Shown piece after piece: positions 45,449 to 55,221 of a stretch of DNA of 64,000 nucleotides. How positions within the stretch are numbered: the first letter of the stretch is position 1; every line of letters begins with the position of its first letter. Made by a program: the position numbers and the translations under genes. Origin of the DNA: Agarivorans albus (GTDB lineage Bacteria; Pseudomonadota; Gammaproteobacteria; Enterobacterales; Celerinatantimonadaceae); contig NZ_AP023032.1 in NCBI RefSeq assembly GCF_019670105.1, forward strand, positions 3,669,501-3,733,500. The letters are read 5' to 3'. A model generated the notes under the pieces. That model was not told the origin of the DNA, searched no databases, and saw nothing but the letters and a program-made list of their open reading frames with translations.

Positions 45449-47716
45449 TTAGCTAAAGCTAGCACGTAGCTCTTTGGTTGCTAATACCATGTTGTTTAAG
45501 GCTGCCTCAGTTTCCTGCCAATTACGGGTTTTCAAGCCACAATCTGGGTTTACCCACAAACGTTGCAATGGGATCCATTGTGCTGCTTTATCAATCAACG
45601 CTTTAATATCATCGATGCTAGGAATGTTAGGCGAGTGAATGTCGTAAACACCTGGGCCAATTTCATTTGGATACTCAAAGTGCTCAAAGGCCTGCAACAA
45701 ACTCATCGCCGAACGAGAAGTCTCAATGGTTAATACGTCGGCATCCAATGCGGCAACCGCCGGCATAATGTCATTAAACTCGCTGTAACACATGTGAGTA
45801 TGGATCTGCGTTTCTGGCTTGGCGCTAGCGGCTGATAACTTAAAGGCCGATACCGCCCAGTTTAAATAATCATCCCATTGGCTGCGTTTAAGCGGCATAC
45901 CTTCGCGAATAGCAGGTTCATCAATTTGAATAACTTGAATACCCGCTTGTTGCAGCTCGGCCACTTCGTCATTAAGCGCGATAGCGATTTGCTCGGCGAT
46001 TTGGGCGCGGCTAATATCCTCTCGGGCGAAGCTCCAAGTCAAAATAGTCACCGGGCCAGTTAACATGCCTTTTACCGGCTTGTTAGTTAAGGATTGCGCA
46101 TAACTGCTCCATTCAATAGTAAGAGGTTTAGCGCGCTCGATGTCATCTACAATAATTGCTGGTTTTACACAACGCGAACCATAACTCTGCACCCAACCAA
46201 AGCGGCTAGCAATAAAGCCATCTAATAGCTCGGCAAAATACTCAACCATGTCGTTACGTTCGGCTTCACCATGCACTAACACATCCAAATCTAAGCGCTC
46301 TTGACGCTCAATGGCATCCTTTATATGTTGAGCAAGCGCAGCATCATAATCAGCTTGGCTTAGTTGCCCCGCCTTATATTCGCGACGCTGACGGCGAATT
46401 TCATTGGTTTGTGGAAATGAACCAATAGTAGTGGTTGGCAAGGGTGGCAATTGCAAACTTTTCTGCTGAATCTCTTGGCGCTGTTCAAAGCTTAAAGTAC
46501 GCTCACGCTCAGCCGGGGTTAAGGCGCTAATTCGCTGCTGCAAGCTGGAGTTGTTTTTCTTGTTAAGGTTTTGCAAAGCGGCACTGTATTGGCGAGATAG
46601 CCGCAGGGCGTCAGCTTCACCATTTAGCGCTTCATCAAGTATTTGCAGTTCAGATAGTTTTTGCTCCGCAAAAGCCAAACGATACTTAGCATCACCTAAG
46701 TCCGTTTCACTCTCTAGATCAAGCGGGCTGTGCAACAAAGAACAAGACGAGGCAAGCCACAAGCGCTCGCCTAAACGAACTTTAAGTGAGCTGTAGTTTT
46801 CGATAATCTCTGGCAAATTCGCTCGCCATACATTGCGACCATTAATCACACCGGCAGACAGTACCCACGCTTCAGGTAACCAAGTTAGTACTTGCTCAAG
46901 CTGTTGTGGAGCGGCAGATAAATCTAAATGCAGCCCGTCTACCGCCAATTGCTTAATCACCTCGGCATTGTCTAACACATCTGCAAAATAGCTGGTCAAA
47001 AGTAACTTAGTGGGGCTGAGCTTTGTTTTATAAGCAGCTAATAATGCGTCTTGCCATTGCGAATCGAGCTCTAGGCCCAAGATAGGTTCATCCACTTGAA
47101 CCCACTCCACACCTAAATCAGCAATAGCTTGGAAGATCTCGCGGTAAACCGTTAACAACTGTGGCAATAACGACAAACGGTCAAAATTACTGGCTGCTTG
47201 GTCGTCATTTTTACCTAGATACAGGTAAGAAACAGGCCCCAAAATAACTGGCTTAACTGCATGGCCTTGCTCAAATGCTTCGCGAATTTCATCAAACAGT
47301 TGCTGCCACTGTAGGCTAAATACACTGTCTTCAGAAAACTCCGGCACAATGTAATGGTAATTAGTATTAAACCATTTGCTCATGTCTGATGCCGCATGAT
47401 TACAGCCACAGCCCTGTTGGCCACGAGCAATTGCAAACATGCTATCTAGGTTAATTTGCTCAGACTGGTGACGCTTAGGCAGGTTGCCTAACAATAATGA
47501 GGTATTTAGTACTTGGTCGTACCAAGCAAAATCGCCTACGGTCACCCAAGCTTGACCACTGTCTTTTTGAGCTTGCCAGTTTTGTTGGCGAATATTTTTG
47601 CCAACTTGTAATAACTCTTGCTGCGAAGAGTCGCCACGCCAGTAGCTTTCTAAAGCAAATTTTAGTTCTCGTTGCTTACCAATTCTTGGGTAACCCAATA
47701 CGTGAGTAGTGCTCAT
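45449..47716 (-). CDS. metE: Cobalamin-independent methionine synthase
   Basis: A 755-aa protein. The N-terminal [16 protein letters not shown] start and the C-terminal catalytic barrel are present; zinc ligands are in [10 protein letters not shown] (His and Cys) and NPDCGLKTR (Cys). [17 protein letters not shown] opens the second half. It moves the methyl group of 5-methyltetrahydropteroyl-triglutamate to homocysteine. metR is divergent across 269 bases that hold MetR-type boxes, so classic activation by MetR is expected. Confidence 0.97.
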   Translation of the reverse strand: MSTTHVLGYPRIGKQRELKFALESYWRGDSSQQELLQVGKNIRQQNWQAQKDSGQAWVTVGDFAWYDQVLNTSLLLGNLPKRHQSEQINLDSMFAIARGQQGCGCNHAASDMSKWFNTNYHYIVPEFSEDSVFSLQWQQLFDEIREAFEQGHAVKPVILGPVSYLYLGKNDDQAASNFDRLSLLPQLLTVYREIFQAIADLGVEWVQVDEPILGLELDSQWQDALLAAYKTKLSPTKLLLTSYFADVLDNAEVIKQLAVDGLHLDLSAAPQQLEQVLTWLPEAWVLSAGVINGRNVWRANLPEIIENYSSLKVRLGERLWLASSCSLLHSPLDLESETDLGDAKYRLAFAEQKLSELQILDEALNGEADALRLSRQYSAALQNLNKKNNSSLQQRISALTPAERERTLSFEQRQEIQQKSLQLPPLPTTTIGSFPQTNEIRRQRREYKAGQLSQADYDAALAQHIKDAIERQERLDLDVLVHGEAERNDMVEYFAELLDGFIASRFGWVQSYGSRCVKPAIIVDDIERAKPLTIEWSSYAQSLTNKPVKGMLTGPVTILTWSFAREDISRAQIAEQIAIALNDEVAELQQAGIQVIQIDEPAIREGMPLKRSQWDDYLNWAVSAFKLSAASAKPETQIHTHMCYSEFNDIMPAVAALDADVLTIETSRSAMSLLQAFEHFEYPNEIGPGVYDIHSPNIPSIDDIKALIDKAAQWIPLQRLWVNPDCGLKTRNWQETEAALNNMVLATKELRASFS

Positions 47717-47782
47717 ATCAATATCCTTTTAGCCGTCTAGATGTATAAACCCATATTGACCAGAGCGAGGCCTCAACACAAT

Positions 47783-47889
47783 TGAAAAGCCATCAAGTTA
47801 AATTGAATTTCTCTCAACTCTGCTTAATCCAGTGAAAACTGGTCATACAGAATTAAAGCGCTCTCCCTCTCTATATTGAAAAATATTCA
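47783..47889. promoter_or_regulatory. Cluster of MetR-type boxes between metE and metR
   Basis: MetR sites read TGAA-N5-TTCA. A perfect one is TGAA-AAATA-TTCA at 47877-47889. Three near-matches are TGAA-N5-ATCA at 47783-47795, TGAA-N5-CTCA at 47804-47816 and TGAA-N5-GTCA at 47833-47845. They fill the metE-metR gap, so MetR control of both genes is likely (inference from E. coli). Confidence 0.7.
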
Positions 47890-47985
47890 TGTTTAGCCAT
47901 CTAACTTGGCACTTATATGTACAAACAAACCTGAACTGCCTAAGCTGCGAATTCGCCCAAACACTTAAAGGAGCTAGCCAGATAA

Positions 47986-48909
47986 ATGTTAGAGATAAAG
48001 CATTTACGTTGTATTCAAGCGATTGCTGCTAGCTCTTCTTTAAAGTCAGCGGCTGCCAAGTTGTTTATTACAGATTCGGCGCTATCTCACCAGCTAAAAG
48101 ACTTAGAACAGCGCATCAATAGTCACCTGGTGTTAAGAAAGCAACAGCCCTTGCAGCTCACCCAACACGGCCAGCAACTACTTAGTTTAGCCCAGCAAGT
48201 GCTGCCTTTAATTGAACAAACCGAGCAACAATTTAGCGCCGCCCAACAACAGCAAACACGTTTAAACATTAGTGTTGATTGTCATGCTTGTTTTCAATGG
48301 TTATTGCCGGCTTTGCAGCGGTTTCAGCAAACTTGGCCAGAGGTAAATAGCCATTTTTGCCAAGATAAAGACTATAACGGCCTGCCCTTGTTACAGCGTG
48401 GGGAAGCTGACATTCTGCTAACGTCTGAAGTAAGCCCAGAGGAGCAAATCCACTTTGAGCCTTTGTTTGAATATGAAATGGTACTTATTTGCCCACCTCA
48501 ACACCGCTTAAGCAGCCAAGCGACAATAAAAGCCTCCCAGTTGAGCCAAGAGACCATCATTAGTTACCCGGTAACGCCACAACGCTTAGACTTATATCGT
48601 TACATTCTTCAGCCCAGCCAAGTAGCCGTAAAACAATGGAAACACGCCGATAACCCAGCCATGTTACTGCAAATGGTCGCAGCAGGAATGGGAGTGGCAG
48701 CGATGCCTTATTGGGCTGTAGAACATTATGCGCAGCAACAATTTGTGCACTTATTGTCATTTGAACAAGCCTTATGGCGTCCCATGTACGCAGCGTTTAG
48801 TAAAAACGCTCAATCAAGTACAGTGCTAAAAGATTTTGTTGAACTTATTTTACAACAAGCACTCAGCCAACTAAAAGGCAGCAGAGCACTAAGCTTTAAG
48901 CATAAATAA
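47986..48909 (+). CDS. metR: LysR-type regulator MetR
   Basis: A 307-aa LysR protein. The winged helix-turn-helix (LEIKHLRCIQAIAASSSLKSAAAKLFITDSALSHQLKDLEQR) occupies residues 1-65; a ligand-binding domain (about 90-300) follows. Its MetR identity rests on divergence from metE and the MetR-type boxes between. MetR uses homocysteine as co-inducer. AAAGGAG lies 11 bases before the ATG. Confidence 0.92.
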   Translation: MLEIKHLRCIQAIAASSSLKSAAAKLFITDSALSHQLKDLEQRINSHLVLRKQQPLQLTQHGQQLLSLAQQVLPLIEQTEQQFSAAQQQQTRLNISVDCHACFQWLLPALQRFQQTWPEVNSHFCQDKDYNGLPLLQRGEADILLTSEVSPEEQIHFEPLFEYEMVLICPPQHRLSSQATIKASQLSQETIISYPVTPQRLDLYRYILQPSQVAVKQWKHADNPAMLLQMVAAGMGVAAMPYWAVEHYAQQQFVHLLSFEQALWRPMYAAFSKNAQSSTVLKDFVELILQQALSQLKGSRALSFKHK

Positions 48910-49012
48910 AGCGTCAATTTGATTTGACGGATCCGCCAAAAAGAGTTTACTTTTAATAACATAAGGAAAGCTCCCCAGCTCGTATTTTAACTTTTTGGCA
49001 TAGGTTTTTGCG

Positions 49013-50041
49013 ATGGTGTCTGACTGGTCTCCAGCAGAGTTTACAGAAAGAAAAATGAGCCTTGTCATGCATTTGGCAGGTTTCATTCCTAGTGCTTATT
49101 TTTCAATTACTCATTTAGTTAATGGGGTATTTTGGTACGGCTTAGTGGTACTACCCTGCGCCTTGGCCATTTTAGTTTCGCTATTCTTCTTATTCACCAA
49201 ACCCGAATCCAACCATTACAAAACTGCCGACGTATGGTTCTTATTGCTAGCCATTCCCCCGGTTTTATTAGCACTGACTCAACCCAATATGCATGGCGAG
49301 TTTTTTGTTCCCGCATTAATTTTGGCCTGCTTTATCCACTTACCACTGCAAATGGCAGAGCGCCTTGTATTGGCTGTAAGCATTCTGGCAATAATTCTTG
49401 GTGTTCATCACTTAGGTGTTCATCAAGGTATACGTTTTAGTATTGGCGTAGTGGCTTCACACATCTTTGCATGGGGCTTGGCGCGGGTACTGGTAAAACA
49501 AAATAACGAACTCAAAGAACTCGCTTTTAAAGACTCCCTAACACGTTGCTATAACCGTAGAGCCTTGTTTGATGAACTGCTAAAAGCTACCCAACAACAT
49601 AAACGCAGTGGCATAAAAGCTAGCATTATCCTTTTAGATTTAGACCATTTTAAAGCCATTAATGATCAACATGGCCATAATGTAGGCGATCAAATACTGG
49701 TGTGGTTTACCCACTTTTTGCAACAAAACACCCGCGTTAACGACCGAGTATTTCGCTATGGAGGCGAAGAGTTTCTTATCATGTTGCATGATGCAGACTT
49801 TGATACTGCCTACCAAACTAGCGAGAAGCTAGTAGCTAAAATTTCTAGTTTATTGGCGCCTAACCAACTGTCGATTAGCTTTAGTGCAGGCATAGCTAGC
49901 ATCAAAGAAAGTGAGAGTATTGATGATTGGATTGAAAGGGCAGACCAAGGTTTATATCAAGCCAAGCAAGCGGGGAGAAAGCAAACTTGGCCCAGTCAAT
50001 TTGAGCGTGTAGAAACCAGCTCACCAAAACAGCCTATTTAA
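49013..50041 (+). CDS. Membrane-bound diguanylate cyclase (GGDEF)
   Basis: A 342-aa protein. Six membrane helices fill about residues 20-160. The GGDEF domain (about 165-330) contains DSLTRCYNRRAL, DLDHFKAINDQHGH and the active motif RYGGEEF (about 248-254), so it should make c-di-GMP. The RVND sequence five residues before GGEEF is an intact inhibitory I-site. No other sensor domain is visible. ATG 49013 is used; ATG 49055 is a second option with an AGAAAG site. It sits alone between metR and a lipoprotein gene. Confidence 0.93.
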   Translation: MVSDWSPAEFTERKMSLVMHLAGFIPSAYFSITHLVNGVFWYGLVVLPCALAILVSLFFLFTKPESNHYKTADVWFLLLAIPPVLLALTQPNMHGEFFVPALILACFIHLPLQMAERLVLAVSILAIILGVHHLGVHQGIRFSIGVVASHIFAWGLARVLVKQNNELKELAFKDSLTRCYNRRALFDELLKATQQHKRSGIKASIILLDLDHFKAINDQHGHNVGDQILVWFTHFLQQNTRVNDRVFRYGGEEFLIMLHDADFDTAYQTSEKLVAKISSLLAPNQLSISFSAGIASIKESESIDDWIERADQGLYQAKQAGRKQTWPSQFERVETSSPKQPI

Positions 50042-50061
50042 ACACGTCGTTTAAATAGGCT
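50031..50061 (+). terminator. Hairpin over the diguanylate cyclase stop codon
   Basis: AGCCTATTTAAAC (50031-50043) pairs exactly with GTTTAAATAGGCT (50049-50061), a 13-bp stem. The stop codon lies in the left arm. No T run follows, so termination would be by pausing; it may instead protect the 3' end. Confidence 0.6.
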
Positions 50062-50097
50062 AATAACGACTAACGTTAGTTTATAACTATAATTTTA

Positions 50098-50871
50098 TTA
50101 ACTGATCTTGCTAAAGCGATAAGACTGGATCATTTTCTCTTCACTACCTTGCTGTGAGTAGGTTTCAACAATCCATAGCTGCGGGCTCACCACTCGTAAC
50201 TCCATGCGCATATTAGCTGTACTAACTTGGCTCAAAGGATAGTAGCTAAAACGATTCATAGCCGCTTGAAATTCCCCAGCATACACAACATCGTTCTCAA
50301 GATTTGACGCGCTCACACTTAACTGATGTCCCTGTTGCAGGTTATAACTTATCGTTGTACTAGCTTGTAATTCTAGCTGTTCACCTGCAACTTCTAGCTG
50401 CTCTAGCTCTACCGTAGCAGCGTCACTTTCCATCATTTTACCGCGAGCAAGCCCCTGCGCTTCGATGGTGCTACCATCAGGCTGAATCGCCCAAACGTTT
50501 ACCTGCCATTGACCCAGCAATTTGTTCAAATGCTCACCTTGATTAGCCGTTGCATTGTCACCATTCATAATCACTGTGTTTGGTTGGGAGATGGCTTCTG
50601 CAGTTACGCCGGTTCGACGATTCTCTTGGCTATTCTCGTAATCGCGCATTGCACCACTAGCCCCACCAGCAGCAGCACCAACAGCAGCACCTTTCACCGC
50701 CAACTCTGCATCTCCAGTAACCGCGCCCATAACCAAACCTACAACGGCTCCACCTACTGCACCGGTTTTCATTCCTTGGTTAGGATCTGGCTCACCATCC
50801 GTTGAGGCACAGCCAGCAAGCATGCTGCTTGCAAGTAAAACGACACTAATAGAGGTTCCGACTTTGTTCAT
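50098..50871 (-). CDS. Glycine-zipper lipoprotein of unknown function
   Basis: A 257-aa protein. Its lipobox is LAGC (Cys about 21). GAVGGAVVGLVMGAVTGDAELAVKGAAVGAAAGGASG (about 37-73) is a glycine-zipper repeat, seen in outer-membrane-associated lipoproteins. The second half (about 115-257) is a beta-rich domain, possibly a lipid- or sugar-binding fold. No specific family is recognised for that half. Monocistronic. Confidence 0.75.
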   Translation of the reverse strand: MNKVGTSISVVLLASSMLAGCASTDGEPDPNQGMKTGAVGGAVVGLVMGAVTGDAELAVKGAAVGAAAGGASGAMRDYENSQENRRTGVTAEAISQPNTVIMNGDNATANQGEHLNKLLGQWQVNVWAIQPDGSTIEAQGLARGKMMESDAATVELEQLEVAGEQLELQASTTISYNLQQGHQLSVSASNLENDVVYAGEFQAAMNRFSYYPLSQVSTANMRMELRVVSPQLWIVETYSQQGSEEKMIQSYRFSKIS

Positions 50872-51045
50872 TCAAGATTCTCGTGGTTGCTAAATAATCG
50901 GTCGCTAAGATAAATCAAAGCACCAGTTAGCATCAGAGCATGTTAAAAATATTTTTTTATAATCAATGCCTAGCGAGCCCCTTTGGGCGATTCAACAAGT
51001 GCTGCTAAAATAAAGCACATAATAACAATTACTTGATAACTCTAT

Positions 51046-51987
51046 ATGGCTAACTACAAGAGCATTGCCGACTACTTGCAGCAAAAACGTAACCAAGCAA
51101 ACCTAACCCAAGAACAGCTTTGCCAAGTATTAGCGGCCTTTAGCCCAGAATTTAGTGAGCTTGATGCCTTGGCGGTGAGCCGTTGGGAGCGGGGCAAAGT
51201 AGAGCCGAGTTTAAATCGGCAATTGGAAATTATTCGCTACTTTGGTGATGAAGCTTATAAAATTTTCACTTCCAGTAGCTTTAGCTCGAAAAACCTTCCC
51301 AGCAACCAAGCGATGAATAAAGTCCTTGAAGCTCGAGCCAAGTTTAAACACTACTTAGGTGCTCACCCTTACCTGCCGCAGAGTGAAGAGAGTTTTGAAC
51401 AAATTACTCCGCCCCATCCCCTTACTCAATACAGTGCACAACACCTAAGCAATTACATTGATAACCTCACCTTTGGCTATGAGCAGTGGGACAGCGCTTG
51501 GCTCGAGACGCTTCAAAACCATCTCGCTGCAGAGGTAAGTTACTATTTCTACCTCGGTCAACTCGCTGGGCATTGTTTTGCTCTCAAGATAAAACAGCCC
51601 TACTTTGAGAAGCTACTAGACAAGAGCTTAGATGAAACCGATATATGCGAAGAAATGCTAGCCAGCAACAATGAACCGGCCAGCTTATATATTTACTCCA
51701 TTTACACAGGGCGAGTAAACGCCATCACTCAAGTTTATGAAAACTTGTTTAAAGCCTTTATTATGAATAAGTCGTTAAGTTATATAGGCATTAGAATTCG
51801 CCGCGACATTGCTTTTGTGATGTTAGAAAACGTACCACACTCCATCGAAGCAATAGGCCCACCAAGTGACAACCGCAATGTAGGTATCAAACATAGAGGT
51901 AAGCGCTATCAGTACGTAACTTGTAGGATAGAACGGCAAGCGCTATTTAATTCACCGGTATTTTTAAATATCTTGAGAAGTGATTAA
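51046..51987 (+). CDS. XRE-type HTH protein with unknown C-terminal domain
   Basis: A 313-aa protein. Residues about 5-75 form a Cro/C1-type helix-turn-helix (IADYLQQKRNQANLTQEQLCQVLAA..ALAVSRWERGKVEPS). The remaining about 240 residues match nothing I know. They contain many aromatic residues, a YIYSIYTGRVNAITQVYENLFKAFIMN helix pair and a basic closing segment. The stop is 15 bases from a convergent gene. Targets and ligand unknown. Confidence 0.78.
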   Translation: MANYKSIADYLQQKRNQANLTQEQLCQVLAAFSPEFSELDALAVSRWERGKVEPSLNRQLEIIRYFGDEAYKIFTSSSFSSKNLPSNQAMNKVLEARAKFKHYLGAHPYLPQSEESFEQITPPHPLTQYSAQHLSNYIDNLTFGYEQWDSAWLETLQNHLAAEVSYYFYLGQLAGHCFALKIKQPYFEKLLDKSLDETDICEEMLASNNEPASLYIYSIYTGRVNAITQVYENLFKAFIMNKSLSYIGIRIRRDIAFVMLENVPHSIEAIGPPSDNRNVGIKHRGKRYQYVTCRIERQALFNSPVFLNILRSD

Positions 51988-52002
51988 GGAGTTCTGAAGA
52001 GG

Positions 52003-52368
52003 CTATTGAATAGCTAAGCTCTCTTGCTCTTTGCGCCACAAACGATGTCCACAGGCTAGACAAACACACTCACGGCGGTGATCCATCAGGCTTTCCAAAC
52101 CATACTCCCACGTTTGGTCGCTATCGCAATGGATACAACGAATCGTATTAGCATCTTCAGTTTTTTCAGGGTAACGAGTCTGATAGTCGTTTAGCGTGGG
52201 TAAACGAGCCCACACTCTTTGACTACTATCGCGGCGATTAAAAAACAGCACTACCGCACCCAGTAATATTAGTAACAGCTGAAACACACCACCTGCCTTG
52301 GTTTTTTTTAAGCTTAAGTTCTTAATACCGAACCCAATTTCTGCAACAGATCCTTGCTTAGAAAACAT
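52003..52368 (-). CDS. Small membrane-anchored zinc-ribbon protein
   Basis: A 121-aa protein. One hydrophobic segment (about 27-42, VFQLLLILLGAVVLFF) is followed by a basic linker and a C-terminal zinc ribbon with CIHC and CLAC (CxxC...CxxC). The N-terminus (GSVAEIGFGIKNLSLKKTKAGG) is cytoplasmic or polar. No family recognised. It is convergent with the XRE gene. Confidence 0.65.
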   Translation of the reverse strand: MFSKQGSVAEIGFGIKNLSLKKTKAGGVFQLLLILLGAVVLFFNRRDSSQRVWARLPTLNDYQTRYPEKTEDANTIRCIHCDSDQTWEYGLESLMDHRRECVCLACGHRLWRKEQESLAIQ

Positions 52369-52571
52369 TTGAAATCAACCTACTTGTTAACAAAACCACC
52401 ATTAACAGCGAAATGCCTGCGGCACAGCTGTTACATATTGTTTACGTTTCCATAACTGCGCATACTACAAGAACTTTGTTACGCTAAAACGACGTGACAT
52501 GGTAATTTGCCACTTACCGCGTATATACTTATGCCCAGATTTTACAGGGCGCAGAAGGTAACAATAAGCTA

Positions 52572-53531
52572 ATGAATAAGCTAGTAAAATTCTTCTCTAT
52601 TACTCTTTCTATTTGCTGTTTGCTAGCAGCAGGAGCAATATTGAGCTTGCCGCATCTGCCAGATACCCCTCTAGGAATATCCATAAGCTATTTAAGCCTA
52701 TTCTCTCCGCGCTGGTGGGCGATTTTACTGGCCCTTACGCCGATTTTGTTTATCCGCCAGCTAGGCAAATGGCAGTACCTAAGCTGGGCACTCTGCGCGG
52801 TGGTGTTTGTACAGTTTCAAGATCTTCAGCTTAAGTTGCCTCAGCGGCAAGCTAGCGCCATCACCATTTTGTCTTTAAACAACGGCAATGGCGCAAGCTC
52901 ACCGCAAATTCACCAGTTGGTGGCGGAGCTAAAACCCGACATTGTGTTCATGCAGGAATCAAAGCCTGAGCGGGTGCAGCAAGTCTTTGACGATAGTTGG
53001 TATAGCCACTGCGACCACCTTTGCACCGTAAGCAGAACGCCAATTGAACATCAAGGCAGTTTATCGCGTGAAACCTTTGGTGGCTTTGGTAAATTTGCGG
53101 TGTTTTATCACACCACGATTGACGGAAAAGAACTGAGTATAGCCAATATCCATATGGACACACCAAGGCCAACCATTAACGCCTTAATCCATGGTAGTTT
53201 TGAGCCTGAAGCATTCAATAACTTGCACTTTGCTCGCAACATGCAAGCCTCTTTGGTGGCGTCTTGGGCTAAGCAGCAAACCAGCTATATAGCTGCTGGA
53301 GACTTTAATATGACGGTCCAAGAAAATCTTTATCAACGGCATTTAGCTGGTCTAAACAATGGCATTGACCTAGTAGGCAGCGGAGTTAATTACACTAAAT
53401 ACACGTCATGGCACGGCGCAAGAATAGACCACGTATTAGCTTCAGAAGATCTTAGTTTTGCCAGCGCCAGGGTTCTTGATTCAGTAGGCGGCGATCACCG
53501 CCCAATCACTGCAAGTTTAGCGCTACCTTAA
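52572..53531 (+). CDS. Endonuclease/exonuclease/phosphatase-family membrane protein
   Basis: A 319-aa protein. Three hydrophobic helices at the N-terminus (about 5-90) anchor a catalytic EEP domain (about 95-319): FMQESKP (metal Glu), ANIHMDTPRP, AGDFNM (catalytic Asp/Asn) and GGDHRPI (His near the end). Such proteins cleave phosphodiesters or sphingomyelin-like lipids; the substrate is not evident. YafD-like proteins are the closest type I know. The stop codon shares TTAA with the convergent rarD gene. Confidence 0.8.
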   Translation: MNKLVKFFSITLSICCLLAAGAILSLPHLPDTPLGISISYLSLFSPRWWAILLALTPILFIRQLGKWQYLSWALCAVVFVQFQDLQLKLPQRQASAITILSLNNGNGASSPQIHQLVAELKPDIVFMQESKPERVQQVFDDSWYSHCDHLCTVSRTPIEHQGSLSRETFGGFGKFAVFYHTTIDGKELSIANIHMDTPRPTINALIHGSFEPEAFNNLHFARNMQASLVASWAKQQTSYIAAGDFNMTVQENLYQRHLAGLNNGIDLVGSGVNYTKYTSWHGARIDHVLASEDLSFASARVLDSVGGDHRPITASLALP

Positions 53532-54481
53532 CAGGCTTTAGGCAGCTTTTTGCGGCTTGCCGTTTGTCGAACACCGCGCCGCAGACCATCTATTGCCAAT
53601 AACACTAAGGCAAAAATGATCAAAATATAAGTTGGCCACTGCTCAGGGCTTAAACGTTCACCAAGTAACCAACCCACGCTAAATACCAATACAGGTTCTA
53701 AATAACCCATCAAGCCAAACAAACTTAGAGGCAAATAGTTAGAAGCAAGTAAAAACAGTAACATAGGAATGGTACCCGCTACCCCCAGTCCGAAGTAATA
53801 CAGCCAAGGGGCATAGTTGTACAGATTCGAGAGCTGGCTTTGCGCTTCGCTCACGCCATCCCCCATTAGCAAATAAGCGCACGCAAGCGGCAGTAGCATT
53901 AAGTTATCAATAGTAAAAGCAATATGGCTTGGCAAGGGATACTTGCGCCGCAACATAAAATACAAGGGATAACCCAAGGCCACCAACAGCACTATCCACG
54001 ACAATCCATCAGCCATTACGTAAGCGTAAGCAACTCCTACAGCTGCAACTGTTACAGACACCCATTGCAGGCTACTAAGCTGCTCTTTATAAACAAACCG
54101 TCCCACTAATACCAATACCAAGGGCAACGAAAAATAACCCAGCGCAACCGGCAGCGTCTGGCCGTTGGCTGGCGCCCAAATAAACAACCAAAACTGCAAG
54201 CCAACTAATACAGCAGCCAGCATCAAGCGTGGCCAAGCTCGCCAATTAGCCATGTGCCGAATGAGTAAAGGTAGTTGCTTGAAACAAGCTAACCCCACAA
54301 ACATTAGCAAACAGCTCCACACAATACGCTGAGCTGCTAGCCAGTTGCCGCTGTTTTCATTTAAAGGAAACTGATGGATATACCAAGGAAGAAAAGCAAA
54401 CATGCACGAAGCCATTACCGAGCAAGCTAAACCAAAATAAAGACGGGAAGAATGAGAGGAAACTAGCGCCACAGCAGCCAC
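53528..54481 (-). CDS. rarD: RarD-type EamA transporter
   Basis: A 317-aa membrane protein with about 10 helices in two EamA halves. FGLACSVMASCMFAFLPWYIHQF at the start, FLIWAPANGQTLPVALGYF (here LFIWAPANGQ) and SSLQWVSVTVAAVGVAY are typical of RarD proteins. RarD is linked to chloramphenicol sensitivity in E. coli but its substrate is not established. The start is GTG 54481; the first 20 residues are not conserved, so a later start is possible. Confidence 0.85.
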   Translation of the reverse strand: MAAVALVSSHSSRLYFGLACSVMASCMFAFLPWYIHQFPLNENSGNWLAAQRIVWSCLLMFVGLACFKQLPLLIRHMANWRAWPRLMLAAVLVGLQFWLFIWAPANGQTLPVALGYFSLPLVLVLVGRFVYKEQLSSLQWVSVTVAAVGVAYAYVMADGLSWIVLLVALGYPLYFMLRRKYPLPSHIAFTIDNLMLLPLACAYLLMGDGVSEAQSQLSNLYNYAPWLYYFGLGVAGTIPMLLFLLASNYLPLSLFGLMGYLEPVLVFSVGWLLGERLSPEQWPTYILIIFALVLLAIDGLRRGVRQTASRKKLPKAC

Positions 54482-54552
54482 TTAATCAATGAGTTAAACC
54501 CTGATTAAGCAGCAATTATGCTATGGCTGCAAGTTATTTGCGCAATTTTTAA

Positions 54553-55131
54553 CTAGTGTAAAAGCTTGGTACTAGATGATTGAGCTGATACTTGATGGAA
54601 TTGTGCTGTGGCAGCCATAGCTTGCCATTGGCTTTGCATTTTTTGATATGGGCTTAGGCCATTTTGACGCTGAGCGTAATCGTTTAGAATTACTCCCCAA
54701 CGAAACTCATCCATTTGCTGGCTAGGTACTTTTCCTTCGCGTTTAGCCATTACTTGAATCAAATTTTTAAGCTTATCTAGCTGCGGCGCTACGGGATGGT
54801 TTACCCCATCGGTAACCAATACATTCTGAAAATCAGCCAACATATTCTTTTTCAAGGCTTCAATTTCTTCATCCTGTAAATCGGCTACGGCAATGGCCTC
54901 GGTCAATAAACGTAGCTGCCAAACTCGAGAAAAGTTTTGGTAATCACGCTTATTTAAATCAAAAAATAGCATTACGTAGCCACTGTTACGCTCCAGTACT
55001 GCTAAGCATTCGTGTGAATCTACAGCAAATGCGTGAGCACTCCAGCTATGACGAACAGAGGCGTTTTCAAGGGAAGGTAACTCGCGAGGAAGCCAAGCTT
55101 GCACATCGTTACTGATCTGAATTTCTATCAT
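54553..55131 (-). CDS. Unknown protein, possibly DUF6933-like
   Basis: A 192-aa protein. The pattern SWSAHAFAVDSHECLAVLERNSGYVMLFFDLNKRDYQNF...LRLLTEAI resembles what I remember of DUF6933 (an aromatic W, a NNxT-like strand and a helix), but I am not certain. The C-terminal half is Gln-rich and helical. ATG 55131 has GAG upstream; the frame begins with a TTG 11 codons earlier. No link to its neighbours is evident. Confidence 0.55.
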   Translation of the reverse strand: MIEIQISNDVQAWLPRELPSLENASVRHSWSAHAFAVDSHECLAVLERNSGYVMLFFDLNKRDYQNFSRVWQLRLLTEAIAVADLQDEEIEALKKNMLADFQNVLVTDGVNHPVAPQLDKLKNLIQVMAKREGKVPSQQMDEFRWGVILNDYAQRQNGLSPYQKMQSQWQAMAATAQFHQVSAQSSSTKLLH

Positions 55132-55178
55132 AATTTGCTCATTACTGATTCTAATAATCTTCAATGAGCAAAAACGAT

Positions 55179-55208
55179 GCCAGCAAATAGCGTCAAATAT
55201 TTGCTGGC
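55179..55208 (-). terminator. Terminator after the HAD phosphatase gene
   Basis: GCCAGCAAATA and TATTTGCTGGC form an 11-bp stem over an 8-base loop; on the minus strand ATCGTTTTT follows. It lies about 14 bases after the stop of the minus-strand HAD gene. Confidence 0.8.
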
Positions 55209-55221
55209 TAGATGAACCCGA

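Noticed and set aside
47717-47985. SAM or cobalamin riboswitch before metE
   Set aside because: No conserved core was recognised in the leader; MetR-type boxes explain the control better.
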